Notes: generated from the letters alone by a model not told the origin. DNA of 64,000 nt from an uncultured Verrucomicrobiota bacterium (GCA_937127435.1 CAKZLZ010000186.1:47020-111019); one strand, 5' to 3'; counted from the first letter of the stretch, positions 45,174 to 53,292 are shown. Program-made: numbers and translations.

Positions 45174-45362
45174 CTAATTTACAGGACGTCCCATGCGGGC
45201 ACGGGCGCTAGCGGATTTCTTCCGTTTGCGTTCACTGGGTTTTTCGTAATGGCTCCGGGCGCGTAATTCACGCATGGTGCCTTCCTTGTCCAGCAACTTT
45301 TTGAGGCGGCGCATTGCGCGGTCTACAGACTCGCCTTTTTTCAGTTTAACTTCTACTGGCAT
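45174..45362 (-). CDS. rpsU: 30S ribosomal protein bS21
   Basis: 62 residues. The bS21 pattern is complete: MPVEVKLKKGESVDRAMRRL, then SHYEKPSERKRKKSASA. Small, highly basic and arginine/lysine-rich. It has its own terminator. ATG at 45362 follows a GGGGGTGAAA-like leader on the minus strand. It stands between the chelatase gene (convergent) and a palindromic repeat behind ruvC. Confidence 0.96.
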   Translation of the reverse strand: MPVEVKLKKGESVDRAMRRLKKLLDKEGTMRELRARSHYEKPSERKRKKSASARARMGRPVN

Positions 45363-45544
45363 AATGTTTTCACCCCCTTGGGATCGTAAATGGTTTTAAA
45401 ATAAATTGTGCTCTTCTTCGTGAAGGGACGCTCTGCTTATGGGCTGAGAGCAAGGAGTCAATCTTCTTCTGACAGGAGATTCGGTATCCGGCGCATGGTT
45501 TTGTGCATCAAAGACCATGTAGCTGCGCGGAAATCCTAGGTCGT

Positions 45545-45602
45545 GTAGTTCCGCGGTCCCCGCTGAAAACGGTGGGGTTTACCACGGGGACCGTGGAACT
45601 AC
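45545..45602. repeat. 58-bp nested palindrome (REP-like)
   Basis: Outer arms of 18 bp, 45545-45562 and 45585-45602, pair with one mismatch; they contain GTAGTTCC and CGGTCCCCG. The 22-nt interior has a second short palindrome, GGTGG/CCAC. No T run follows in either direction, so it is not a standard terminator. It lies 38 bp after the ruvC stop. Confidence 0.75.
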
Positions 45603-45639
45603 CGCTTTTAAAAGTGCCCAAAAAGCGATGTTCGTTGCC

Positions 45640-46152
45640 TTACAGCGTCTTTTGCTCTCCAGTATGGCTGGAGGTGCGGAGTTGGGTGGCATGGCAATAG
45701 GCGATGGCCAGTGCGTCGGCAGCATCGTTTTGGGGCACTTCTTTGAGCCCAAAGAGATTTTTGATCATTATGGCCACTTGGCTTTTGTCGGCCGCGCCGC
45801 TGCCCACCACGCCTTGTTTGACTTTCCTGGGAGCGTATTCGTAGACGGGAAGGCCCGCGGACGCGCAGGTACAGATTACGGTTCCCCTGGCTTCACCCAG
45901 AATAAATGCGGTTTTGATGTTTTTGCAGAAGAAAATACCTTCGATTGCAACCGTGTCGGGTTTTTCTTTGACGATCACGTCGGCAATCTGTTCCTGCAAT
46001 TGAACCAGACATTGGCTGCGGGGCCAGGAAGCGGGGGCGTGAATGCGCCCGTAGGTGACCGCCTGATGCCGGATGCCGTCGGATTGGATCACCGCCACGC
46101 CCGTGGAGCGTAGCGACGTGTCAATTCCAAGAATGCGAAGGGGTGGGGGCAT
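45640..46152 (-). CDS. ruvC: Holliday-junction endonuclease RuvC
   Basis: 170 residues. Resolves Holliday junctions with RuvAB. The four acidic active-site residues can be placed: D11 in ILGIDTS, E71 in VAIEGIFF, and D143/D146 in QNDAADALAIAYCH. The KVKQGVVGSGAADKSQV segment is the conserved RuvC C-terminal part. The start ATG at 46152 is followed at once by proline residues, as in some relatives. It is the last gene of a topA-yebC-ruvC run on the minus strand. Confidence 0.95.
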   Translation of the reverse strand: MPPPLRILGIDTSLRSTGVAVIQSDGIRHQAVTYGRIHAPASWPRSQCLVQLQEQIADVIVKEKPDTVAIEGIFFCKNIKTAFILGEARGTVICTCASAGLPVYEYAPRKVKQGVVGSGAADKSQVAIMIKNLFGLKEVPQNDAADALAIAYCHATQLRTSSHTGEQKTL

Positions 46153-46227
46153 GGGATATTTTCTTAAACCTAATCCTACGCGTAATCGAACAAAATTTCA
46201 TCCTTTACGAAGTGGATTTGGATTTCA

Positions 46228-46285
46228 ATGATCCAACCGACCTCCAACCTCCGACCTCCGTCTTCCGACTTCCGACCTCCGACCT
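46228..46285. repeat. Short CGACCTC-type tandem repeat between ruvC and yebC
   Basis: A run of imperfect 7-8 bp units (CCGACCTC, CCAACCTC, CCGTCTTC) fills the gap after yebC, with a related G-rich run (GGAGTTGGAAGTTAGGAG) at 47050-47070 on its other side. Simple repeats of this kind are common in some intergenic regions; no gene or signal is seen. Confidence 0.7.
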
Positions 46286-47041
46286 CTACTCTTCCCCCAG
46301 TTGATCCGCGATTTCGTCGGGCACATCCATGTTGGTGTAGACGTTTTGAACGTCATCGAGGTCTTCGAGGGCTTCGATGAATCCCATCACTTTCCGGACT
46401 TTTTCGACATCAGTCATTTCAAAAAGCAGATCGGGAACCAGGGTGATTTCGGAATCAATGGCTTTGAACTCCGCCTGTTCCAGCGCATCGCTGATCTCTG
46501 GATAATTGGAAGGGTCGCAATTGACCACAAAGCTTTCGCCCTGATCCTCAATATCATCCGCACCCGCTTCCAGGGCGGCCATCATGAGTTCTTCTTCGTC
46601 GGTGTCCTCTTTGGAGAAGGTGATCAAGCCTCTGCGCTGAAAGGAACGGCTGACGCTTCCACTTTGGCCCAGGTTATTATTGGCTTTGTTGAAGCAGTGG
46701 CGCACTTCTGCGGCGGTACGGTTTTTATTTTCGGTGAGGCATTTTACAATGATGCCTACGCCTTCGGAATAGCCTTCGTACACAATCTCATCAAAGGTGA
46801 TGCCATCCTGACCTTCACCGGTGCCTTTTTTGATGGCGCGTTCAATGTTGTCTGCCGGCATATTGACGGCACGTGCTTTTGCCAGCAGGGGGCGTAACGA
46901 AATATTTGCCGCGGGGTCACCACCACCCATGCGGGCGACTACGGTGATTTCTTTGGCGATTTTACTGAATGCTTTACCTCTTTTGGCATCCACCGCAGCT
47001 TTCTTGTGCTTGATGTTTGCCCATTTGCTATGTCCGGCCAT
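46286..47041 (-). CDS. yebC: YebC/PmpR family regulatory protein
   Basis: 251 residues. The family start MAGHSKWANIKHKKAAVDAK is exact, followed by RGKAFSKIAKEITVVARMGGGDP, NMPADNIERAIKKGTGE and the C-terminal domain ending in YTNMDVPDE. YebC/TACO1 proteins act as translational or transcriptional regulators; recent work links the family to relief of ribosome stalling at proline stretches. Being next to ruvC matches the frequent yebC-ruvC pairing in bacteria. Start at 47041 is clear from conservation. Confidence 0.96.
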   Translation of the reverse strand: MAGHSKWANIKHKKAAVDAKRGKAFSKIAKEITVVARMGGGDPAANISLRPLLAKARAVNMPADNIERAIKKGTGEGQDGITFDEIVYEGYSEGVGIIVKCLTENKNRTAAEVRHCFNKANNNLGQSGSVSRSFQRRGLITFSKEDTDEEELMMAALEAGADDIEDQGESFVVNCDPSNYPEISDALEQAEFKAIDSEITLVPDLLFEMTDVEKVRKVMGFIEALEDLDDVQNVYTNMDVPDEIADQLGEE

Positions 47042-47099
47042 GATGTTTAGGGAGTTGGAAGTTAGGAGTTGGGATTTAAAGTAAATTTCTTATTCGAAC

Positions 47100-49730
47100 T
47101 TATTTCTTTTTTGCCGTGGTTTTCTTTTTCGCGCTCGTCTTTTTCTTCGCCGTGCTTTTCTTTTTGGCTGCGGCTTTTTTCTTCGCAGGAGCTCTACGGG
47201 GTTTTGAAGGATCACGCAAGCCCAAGGATTCCCATACTTCATCGTAGCCGGGGATCTGTTCCGAGTAACGGCCAATCATGGTTTTCATGGCACCGCGTTG
47301 ACGGGGGCTTAAAGATTTTTTCACCGCAAACTGCTCGGTCAGCGATTCAGCAAACTCTTTGTCGTCCCAGGTTTTGCGTCCGCGAACCGTGGGTTCGTTG
47401 AAGGTGGTGACATGTTTTAAGAGTTCCAGCAAGGGACCGCTTTCATTGTCTTCTTCCACTTTGTCATTGATGCCCAGGGTAGGGGCAATGGTTTCGAAGT
47501 CCGGTATCTGCACCGCGTATTTGGTGACAAGACGGTCCAGGTATTTGATCTGATTTTCGGTCAGACGGCGTTTGCCATCGACCTGTTCTTTCAGGCTGCC
47601 GAGGAATTCTTTGTCATCATAGGTTTTCTTTCCGACCTTACGGGCAGGTGCAAACTCGATGTTGGCCATGAGCTCAAATTTCTTCAGGGTTTCTTCCCGC
47701 GGAGGCTGATTGGCTTCGGCTTCTTTCGCAATCAATTCTGTGAGCTTGAGCTCTTCGGCTTTCTCTTCGGTGAGGGAAGGGATCACTTTGAAGTAACGGG
47801 CCACGACCTTTTTCAAGTTGTCCTGTTGACGGTCGGTGATGGCTTCCCCGGCTTCCACATGTTCGCGCATCTCCTCAACAAAGGTTTTGTCGTAATAGGT
47901 TTTCTTGCCGCGTTTCACCGGAGGATTGTATTCGGGAACTTCATCACAAAGATCGAGCAAGGTTTTCAGTTCTTCGACATCGATATTCGCAAACTTGGCT
48001 TCTTCAATCCAGACGCCCAGTTTTCCGTGGAAATCTTTCATCATTTCCGTCCAGCCCATTTTCCCTTCTTCGATTTCGTCGAGGGTTTCTTCCATTTTCG
48101 CAGTGAAATCCACTTCGAATAAATGGGGGAGGCGGCCTACCAGAAAGTCATGAACTTCCATTCCGGCGGTGGTGGGGCGCAAACTGCGGCTTTCCCGGTC
48201 CACGTATTCACGGCTGTAAAGGGTGGAGACAATCGACGCATAGGTGGAAGGACGGCCGACGCCGTTTTCTTCCAAAGATTTGATCAGGGAGGCTTCACTG
48301 AAGCGTTTCGGAGGCTGGGTTTGTTTTTCTTCACTCAACCATTCAACCAACTCGATTTTTTCACCTTCGACCAAAGGAGGAAGCTTGCCGCTTTCCTCTT
48401 CGTTGTCATCTTCTTCCAGGCCTGTTCCCCAGGCGGCCATAAAGCCGGGGAAGACCACTTCGGAAGCGGAGGCCCGGAACAGGTACTCATGTTTCGGTGC
48501 CAGGGTTTCACCGCTTACGGCATCAAATTCCACGGTCAGGCGTTTGATGTTGGCGGGAGCCATTTGACAGGCCATGGTACGTTTCCAAATCAGGGAATAG
48601 AGTTTCAGCTCCTGGGCGTCCAAAACGTGTTTTACGTCGTCCGGGGTCAGGGACAAATCGGTGGGGCGAATGGCTTCATGCGCCTCTTGTGCGCCACCTT
48701 TGCTGCTGAAGAAATTGGGTTTTTCCGGAAGATATTCCGCCCCAAAGGTTTTTTCAATGCATTCACGGGTCTGGGCAATGGCTTCGGGGGCCAAATGCAC
48801 GGAGTCGGTACGCATGTAGGTGATAAGACCGGAAGTGCCTTCGCCGTTTTTCAGATCCACACCTTCATAGAGCTTCTGGGCAATTCCCATGGTGCGGTTC
48901 GGTTGAAATCCGAAAGCACTGGATGCGGCCTGTTGCAAGGTAGAGGTGATGAACGGGGCTTTGGAGCGGCGTTTCTGGTGTTGGGTGGCGATGGACTGCA
49001 CTTTGAGGTTACAGTTGGCCAGTTCCTGTTCAATTTCCTTGGCCAGAGCTGCGTCGCGCACTTCGCCTTTTTCGCCGTCGACCCGAACCAACTTGATTTC
49101 AAAGCGGTCTTTGGGATCTACAAATTTGCGGACATTGGCCCCGAAGATCCAAAAAGTTTCGGGGATGAATTTCAAAATTTCTTTTTCGCGTTCGCAGACC
49201 AGGCGCAGGGCCACGGTTTGCACCCGACCGGCACTGGAACCGCCACGGATGCGGCGCCAGAGCAGGGGAGACACTTGGTATCCGACCAAACGGTCGAGAA
49301 CCCGGCGGGCCTGCTGGGCATCCACTTTATGGAGATCCAATTCGGTGGGGGTCGCAAAGGCTTTTTGAATGGCGGCTTTGGTGATCTGATTGTAGGTGAC
49401 GCGGGTATACTGTTCGTCTTCCTTCATCATGGAGGAGAGCAGTTCCTTTAAATGCCAGGCGATGGCTTCCCCTTCACGGTCGGGGTCGGGCGCGAGAATG
49501 ACGTCGTCACATTTTTTGGCGGCATCCTTCAGTTCTTTGATCACTTTGGATTTGTCGCGTGAATTCACGTACTGCGGTTTGAAGTTATCTTCCGGATCCA
49601 CACCCAGTTTGCTTTTGGGTAGATCCCGGACATGGCCCATGGAGGCTTTCACTATATAGTCTTTGCCCAAAAATTTGTTAATCGTTTTCGCTTTCGCGGG
49701 TGATTCCACAATAACCAGATGCTTTACCAT
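47100..49730 (-). CDS. topA: DNA topoisomerase I with repeat-containing C-terminus
   Basis: 876 residues. Relaxes negative supercoils. Toprim: LVIVESPAKAKTINKFL with E9, and APDPDREGEAIAWHLKE with D82, D84, E86. The catalytic tyrosine is Y305 in GLITYMRTDS. The usual C-terminal tetracysteine zinc ribbons are missing. Instead there are three related units of about 90 residues starting near 605, 697 and 783, each with K-x-G-K/R-K-T-Y/W-x-D-K-x-F and a following helix ending in RYF, KYA or RYS. A lysine/alanine-rich tail (PAKKKAAAKKKSTAKKK) closes the protein and probably binds DNA. It is the first gene of the run with yebC and ruvC. Core function is certain; the role of the repeats is not. Confidence 0.95.
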   Translation of the reverse strand: MVKHLVIVESPAKAKTINKFLGKDYIVKASMGHVRDLPKSKLGVDPEDNFKPQYVNSRDKSKVIKELKDAAKKCDDVILAPDPDREGEAIAWHLKELLSSMMKEDEQYTRVTYNQITKAAIQKAFATPTELDLHKVDAQQARRVLDRLVGYQVSPLLWRRIRGGSSAGRVQTVALRLVCEREKEILKFIPETFWIFGANVRKFVDPKDRFEIKLVRVDGEKGEVRDAALAKEIEQELANCNLKVQSIATQHQKRRSKAPFITSTLQQAASSAFGFQPNRTMGIAQKLYEGVDLKNGEGTSGLITYMRTDSVHLAPEAIAQTRECIEKTFGAEYLPEKPNFFSSKGGAQEAHEAIRPTDLSLTPDDVKHVLDAQELKLYSLIWKRTMACQMAPANIKRLTVEFDAVSGETLAPKHEYLFRASASEVVFPGFMAAWGTGLEEDDNEEESGKLPPLVEGEKIELVEWLSEEKQTQPPKRFSEASLIKSLEENGVGRPSTYASIVSTLYSREYVDRESRSLRPTTAGMEVHDFLVGRLPHLFEVDFTAKMEETLDEIEEGKMGWTEMMKDFHGKLGVWIEEAKFANIDVEELKTLLDLCDEVPEYNPPVKRGKKTYYDKTFVEEMREHVEAGEAITDRQQDNLKKVVARYFKVIPSLTEEKAEELKLTELIAKEAEANQPPREETLKKFELMANIEFAPARKVGKKTYDDKEFLGSLKEQVDGKRRLTENQIKYLDRLVTKYAVQIPDFETIAPTLGINDKVEEDNESGPLLELLKHVTTFNEPTVRGRKTWDDKEFAESLTEQFAVKKSLSPRQRGAMKTMIGRYSEQIPGYDEVWESLGLRDPSKPRRAPAKKKAAAKKKSTAKKKTSAKKKTTAKKK

Positions 49731-50157
49731 AAAAAATTCCTTATAAAATTTGGGGTTGCCTCCCCGAAGAGCGCAGGAACATAGTGCAAGTTTACAAAAT
49801 GCTCAAGGCGTAATTTGATTCCCTTTCGCCCCCCCTTTAGGGGGGATTTCTCCTTTTCAGCCCCTGGAATCCCTTTTCAGCCCCGTTTTCCCCCTGTGGA
49901 AGCGCCATTGAAAGCGCAGCTTGCCCGTTGAGCCGGCCCTTTTTCTTCATATGACCGAGAGGGGTGAAGTCTGTTATCCTTATGGGGCAGTGCGGGTATT
50001 GGAAAGGGCTCTATCGATGACAGGCGTTGAAGATGCCCCACAAAAGTGTTTAAAGGGATCTCTGAATAGACTATAAATCAATTAAAGTTAATTCCGGCCG
50101 GATTCTGTTCGAAGATCCCCCTTTTCGGGTTGTTCTTCGTATCCGGAGAGGTACTTG
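49731..50157. other. Intergenic region between topA and the cassette array
   Basis: About 430 bp with no convincing gene. A C-rich/G-rich hairpin (CCCCCC-TTTA-GGGGGG) lies near 49831-49848, and the right end shows ACTTG^TTGTAA at 50153-50163, the likely left crossover point of the cassette array. No integrase gene and no clear attI can be recognised here. The topA promoter must lie at the left end. Confidence 0.6.
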
Positions 50158-50164
50158 TTGTAAC

Positions 50165-50614
50165 ATGAAACTCTCCAAAAGAATGGACGAACAAATTGCG
50201 CCGATCAGCTTCACTGTAGTATTCCATTCGGTTGTGCATCTGCTCGGTATTTTCACCATTCTTATGTGGCCTAATTCCTGGAAACTCGGATCTTTCTCTC
50301 AATCAGCATCCGCCCCACCATTCTCCCTCATTCTCTGGATTTCTATATGCAGTCTTGTTTGGACCTCCCTTCGTCTTTTTGCCTGTCGGCCAGTAAAATC
50401 GCCCGTATTCATCCTGATTCTCATTCCCATGTGCATCTCTGAAGGAACAATAAAATACGCTAACACCGTCATTAAATGCACGGATGCAGGCTATGAAATG
50501 CTTGAGGAGGATCTTCGCCTAGTCACTGAAAGAATTCAAGAACTCAAAGACCAACCCCACAGAGCAAGGTGGGAAATTGAATACCGAGATCAACTTGTTG
50601 AAGAACTTCGATGA
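50165..50614 (+). CDS. Cassette 1: small membrane protein
   Basis: 149 residues. Three hydrophobic segments (ISFTVVFHSVVHLLGIFTIL, FSLILWISICSLVWTSLRLF, PVFILILIPMCISEG) are followed by a charged helical C-terminus. No family recognised. The ATG lies 7 bp after the left crossover at 50157, a position typical of cassette genes, which often have very short leaders. The stop is 22 bp before the first attC site. Base composition is lower in G+C than the neighbouring topA region. Confidence 0.65.
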   Translation: MKLSKRMDEQIAPISFTVVFHSVVHLLGIFTILMWPNSWKLGSFSQSASAPPFSLILWISICSLVWTSLRLFACRPVKSPVFILILIPMCISEGTIKYANTVIKCTDAGYEMLEEDLRLVTERIQELKDQPHRARWEIEYRDQLVEELR

Positions 50615-50635
50615 ATCAACATCAGGAATCGCTTG

Positions 50636-50695
50636 ATACAACAATGCGTCTAAGCGAACCGCGAGTACGCGGTCCGCTTGACTTGAGAGTTGAAC
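50636..50695 (+). repeat. attC site 1
   Basis: R'' ATACAAC (50636-50642), L'' arm AAGCGAACCGCG, loop AGTA, L' arm CGCGGTCCGCTT with one mismatch, R' GTTGAAC (50689-50695). 60 bp. The stem matches attC 3 closely; both start CAACAATGCGTC. Confidence 0.85.
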
Positions 50696-50700
50696 CCGAA

Positions 50701-50934
50701 ATGAAACGGAGAATAATAATAGCTTTAATTTTACTTGCAGCCTACCCGACAGCAGTGGCATGTATTTCCTTCCTCGAAGGAATCGACAACTTGGAATGGT
50801 CATCGACCATAATGACAATTCGCCTTCTTACTGGTATTGCTTCCTTCTGGGGACTGTCCATGTTTGTTGGGGAGTACCAATCAAGAAAGCAGATAAAGAA
50901 GCATGAAAAAAAGTTCAACCATAAGGCCAACTGA
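50701..50934 (+). CDS. Cassette 2: small two-helix membrane protein
   Basis: 77 residues. The ATG at 50701 lies 11 bp after the crossover; the longer frame starting at 50611 would read through attC 1 and is rejected. Two hydrophobic helices (IIIALILLAAYPTAVACISFL and MTIRLLTGIASFWGLSMFVG) and a basic C-terminus. No family recognised. Its stop lies inside attC 2, as is common for cassette genes. Confidence 0.6.
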   Translation: MKRRIIIALILLAAYPTAVACISFLEGIDNLEWSSTIMTIRLLTGIASFWGLSMFVGEYQSRKQIKKHEKKFNHKAN

Positions 50935-50970
50935 ACCTCGTACCTCGGTCCAGTTGCCTAGACGTTGAGT
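50913..50970 (+). repeat. attC site 2
   Basis: R'' GTTCAAC (50913-50919), which is the exact reverse complement of the R' half left at the start of this cassette (GTTGAAC, 50689-50695). L'' AACTGAACC pairs with L' GGTCCAGTT with one mismatch; R' GTTGAGT (50964-50970). 58 bp. Confidence 0.9.
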
Positions 50971-50976
50971 GACTAA

Positions 50977-51621
50977 ATGAAAAATCTAAAAATGAAGACC
51001 GTACTTCTACTGCTATGCATGTTATCACTGACGGGCTGTCAGGCTGTGCGAGTCGGTCAAGATATCCAACTGAGGTCGGCAATTGTGGACACCCGGGAAA
51101 GCTTGGATTCGTTCCCAAGTGAGCTTGAGGGGTTTAAACGTATATACTGGGGTGAATTGCCGCTTCAGGCAACACAGATACTCAACCCTTCTGAGAGTTA
51201 CGTTGCATGGTATACAACCCCGGACAATAAATTGGTTAATATTATCATGCTTTACTGGGAGCCAGAGGAAAACGAAGATGTTGAGGGCGGTAAACGCCCT
51301 GTTTCACCGGATCAAGCTTTCCGTGAGGCAGGTTGGAAACAGGAAAAAAAGTTTGATGTTCCCGAAGGTTTGAAAACGAATCAAGAGATTGTCTATGCAC
51401 GTATTTATTCTAAGGATCATTTACGCCAGACCGTACTATTTTGGTATAACGAGGACCCGAAAGAGAGCAAAAAACAGCCCAGATATTCTGTTGGAATTTA
51501 CGTTACAGAGCAGGGGACCCTGGAAGAGGATATCCAGTTTACAACTAACTTCGCTCATGAACTTCGAAAACACCTTGAACCCTTTGGACTGATGATCCCT
51601 CAGGAAACCGAAGCTCCTTGA
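50977..51621 (+). CDS. Cassette 3, first gene: lipoprotein of unknown function
   Basis: 214 residues. The N-terminus has a signal peptide and lipobox LTGC with C21 as the lipidated cysteine (TVLLLLCMLSLTGCQAVRVG). The mature protein is about 190 residues, has no recognised domain, and includes NPSESYVAWYTTPDNKLVNI, whose pattern resembles exosortase-associated (EpsI-like) proteins, though I cannot confirm this. Alternative start at 50992. The gene is 7 bp downstream of attC 2. Confidence 0.65.
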   Translation: MKNLKMKTVLLLLCMLSLTGCQAVRVGQDIQLRSAIVDTRESLDSFPSELEGFKRIYWGELPLQATQILNPSESYVAWYTTPDNKLVNIIMLYWEPEENEDVEGGKRPVSPDQAFREAGWKQEKKFDVPEGLKTNQEIVYARIYSKDHLRQTVLFWYNEDPKESKKQPRYSVGIYVTEQGTLEEDIQFTTNFAHELRKHLEPFGLMIPQETEAP

Positions 51622-51769
51622 TCGTGTTTATTTAAATGTTTAACGAATGGGTCTACCTAAAATACAACACTCGTCACCCAATACAAATTACTCATCAATT
51701 AATAAAAAACAACCACACACCCGACCGACTCTGCTGACGCGGATGTCAGCTAACCGTTCAGTGAGAGAT

Positions 51770-52072
51770 ATGAAACAATTCAAGAAGACACTCGGTGCAT
51801 CAGTGCTAAATGCGGTGGCAGTCGCCGTCCTGTACTACATCGTTGCCGCATCACTTCACGTGGTCACGAAGCAGTTTCTCGACAAAATCAACTTCAGCTC
51901 CATTGTGACCTTCGTGGCTTGCCTTGGCCTTCTCGGTGCTCTCAGCAGGTTCGAAGCACGAAGATGCGGCCTCACTTTCGTTGCCGTCATGGCAACGTCA
52001 ATCGCAATTCTCGTGATCGTCGGCATGGGCATGGCTCATGCAATCAACATGATCGCGGGTGGAATCGGATGA
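51770..52072 (+). CDS. Cassette 3, second gene: small membrane protein
   Basis: 100 residues from the ATG at 51770, which has GTGAGAG just upstream; the frame starting at 51647 reads through an AT-rich stretch and is rejected. Three hydrophobic segments (SVLNAVAVAVLYYIVAASLHV, IVTFVACLGLLGALS, GLTFVAVMATSIAILVIVGM). No family recognised. No attC can be found in the 148 bp separating it from the lipoprotein gene, so the two appear to share one cassette or to have lost a site. Confidence 0.6.
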   Translation: MKQFKKTLGASVLNAVAVAVLYYIVAASLHVVTKQFLDKINFSSIVTFVACLGLLGALSRFEARRCGLTFVAVMATSIAILVIVGMGMAHAINMIAGGIG

Positions 52073-52100
52073 AGAAATCACAGAACCAGCAGGTGAAGCT

Positions 52101-52502
52101 ATGATGAAGAACAAAGATAAGCTGATCGAAGTTACGATTTTTGGACTTCTCATTGTCGCCATATTTTGGTCGATCCTCGCAAGCGCCCTTACGCTTCAAA
52201 TCTACCTTCCGGACTTTACATATGAAGGTGATGGGATACCGCATTTCGACCTGATGACCGAAATTGACTGCATAACCTCTTCACTCAATTACGCACTCCC
52301 AATCGCAATTTGCACAATGATTTTTGGAGTGTTCCTGAATATTCGGAACAAACAACCAATTGGTTTCATGTGGATTTTAGCAATCATATTTTTAGCAACA
52401 CTCCTGCCTGCGATCCCGTTAATGATACATTTCGATAGGCTCCACGGGGAGAGTATAAATATATGGGCGAACCATGTCTGGTGGATTCCCGTAAAACAAT
52501 AA
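52101..52502 (+). CDS. Cassette 3, third gene: membrane protein
   Basis: 133 residues from the first of two adjacent methionine codons (52101); the frame extends upstream to 52059 but overlaps the previous gene. Three hydrophobic segments (VTIFGLLIVAIFWSILASAL, YALPIAICTMIFGVFLNI, WILAIIFLATLLPAIPLMI). No family recognised. Its stop lies just before attC 3. Confidence 0.6.
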   Translation: MMKNKDKLIEVTIFGLLIVAIFWSILASALTLQIYLPDFTYEGDGIPHFDLMTEIDCITSSLNYALPIAICTMIFGVFLNIRNKQPIGFMWILAIIFLATLLPAIPLMIHFDRLHGESINIWANHVWWIPVKQ

Positions 52503-52504
52503 AA

Positions 52505-52563
52505 CACAACAATGCGTCAAAGTGACCGAGCGTACTCGGTCCGCTTAACTTGGACGTTGTCTT
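52505..52563 (+). repeat. attC site 3
   Basis: R'' ACACAAC (52505-52511), L'' AAGTGACCGAG, loop CGTA, L' CTCGGTCCGCTT with one mismatch and one unpaired base, R' GTTGTCT (52557-52563). 59 bp. The unpaired base is the feature by which integrases select the attC bottom strand. Confidence 0.9.
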
Positions 52564-52643
52564 ATACCAGGATAAATGAAAAGCCCCATATCTTCGGTTG
52601 AAATCAAATTGCTAATCAAACGAATGGGTTGTATTCTGAGTTT

Positions 52644-53126
52644 ATGAAGCCCAAGGTTTATCTTGAGACAACGATTGTCAGTTATTACACAGGTCGGCCA
52701 ACCCGTGACTTGCTCATAGCTGCACGGCAAGAGGAAACGCGTGCTCTATGGCCTCGTCTTACTTCGGATTTTGATACCTATATCTCAGCTTTAGTTCTTG
52801 AAGAGTCCAGCGTAGGGAATCCAGATTTTGTTAAAAAAAGAAAATCCGTGGTTCAACCTTTTCCTGCTCTGGAGACAACTGATGAAGCCAAAGCTCTGGC
52901 GGTTCAATTGCTGCAAGCTAAAGCCATTCCTGATCCTTATCCGGAAGATGCGCTTCATATTGCCATTGCCGCTGTAAACGGCATCGACATCATTCTAAGC
53001 TTAAATTTTAAACATATAAACAATCCCCTGCAATTCGGAAAAATTCGTAAAACTGTAGAATCAATGGGCTATCAATGCCCGGAAATATGTTCGCCAGAGC
53101 AATTATTGGAGAATGAAGATGACTGA
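52644..53126 (+). CDS. Cassette 4: PIN-domain protein (probable VapC-like toxin)
   Basis: 160 residues. The N-terminus KPKVYLETTIVSYYTGRPTRD has the beta-alpha pattern of PIN domains, with E9 in place of the usual first Asp (D-x-S/N); the central acidic residues are in LVLEESSV and the C-terminal Asp in PEDALHIAIAAVNGIDIILSLNFKHINN. PIN toxins are Mg2+-dependent ribonucleases. The ATG at 52644 gives the best fit. A 59-residue gene overlaps its 3' end and is the probable partner. Such pairs with the small protein downstream are common in bacterial chromosomes. Function of this subtype is not proven. Confidence 0.85.
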   Translation: MKPKVYLETTIVSYYTGRPTRDLLIAARQEETRALWPRLTSDFDTYISALVLEESSVGNPDFVKKRKSVVQPFPALETTDEAKALAVQLLQAKAIPDPYPEDALHIAIAAVNGIDIILSLNFKHINNPLQFGKIRKTVESMGYQCPEICSPEQLLENEDD

Positions 53127-53292
53127 TCCTATCGTAGAAGAGGTGCGTGAAGCCCGAATGGCACACACCCTGAAATTCAAGGGTGACCTGAATCTGATTT
53201 GTGAAGATTTGAAACGCATCCAGAAAGAAAGTGGTCATAAATTCGTTCGACTGGAACCGAAACGCATACAGACAACAATACAAACCCAGTGA
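53113..53292 (+). CDS. Cassette 4: small partner of the PIN-domain protein (probable antitoxin)
   Basis: 59 residues (57 if the ATG at 53119 is used). Sequence begins MKMTDPIVEEVREARMAHTL and continues with a helical region including DLNLICEDLKRIQKESGHKF. It overlaps the PIN gene by 14 bp in another frame. Proteins starting M-x-D-P-I-V-E-E-V-R are regularly found next to PIN-domain toxins of this type, so I infer an antitoxin. It ends inside attC 4, completing the toxin-antitoxin cassette. Confidence 0.75.
   Translation: MKMTDPIVEEVREARMAHTLKFKGDLNLICEDLKRIQKESGHKFVRLEPKRIQTTIQTQ

Noticed and set aside
48123..49451. 442-codon open frame on the plus strand inside topA
   Set aside because: It is antisense to the intact, well-conserved topoisomerase gene; its composition (Phe/Gly-rich) is what the complement of a Lys/Glu/Thr-rich gene gives, and no family pattern is visible.
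49731..50157. Integrase gene or attI next to the array
   Set aside because: No open frame of suitable length and no tyrosine-recombinase motif exists between topA and the first cassette.
50611..50700. Upstream extension of the cassette 2 gene
   Set aside because: It reads through attC site 1 and starts inside the previous cassette, so the ATG at 50701 after the crossover is the likely start.
51622..51769. A seventh attC site between the lipoprotein and the next gene
   Set aside because: GTTTAAC and GTTCAGT are present at the ends but no L''/L' pairing and no match with neighbouring cassette ends could be found.
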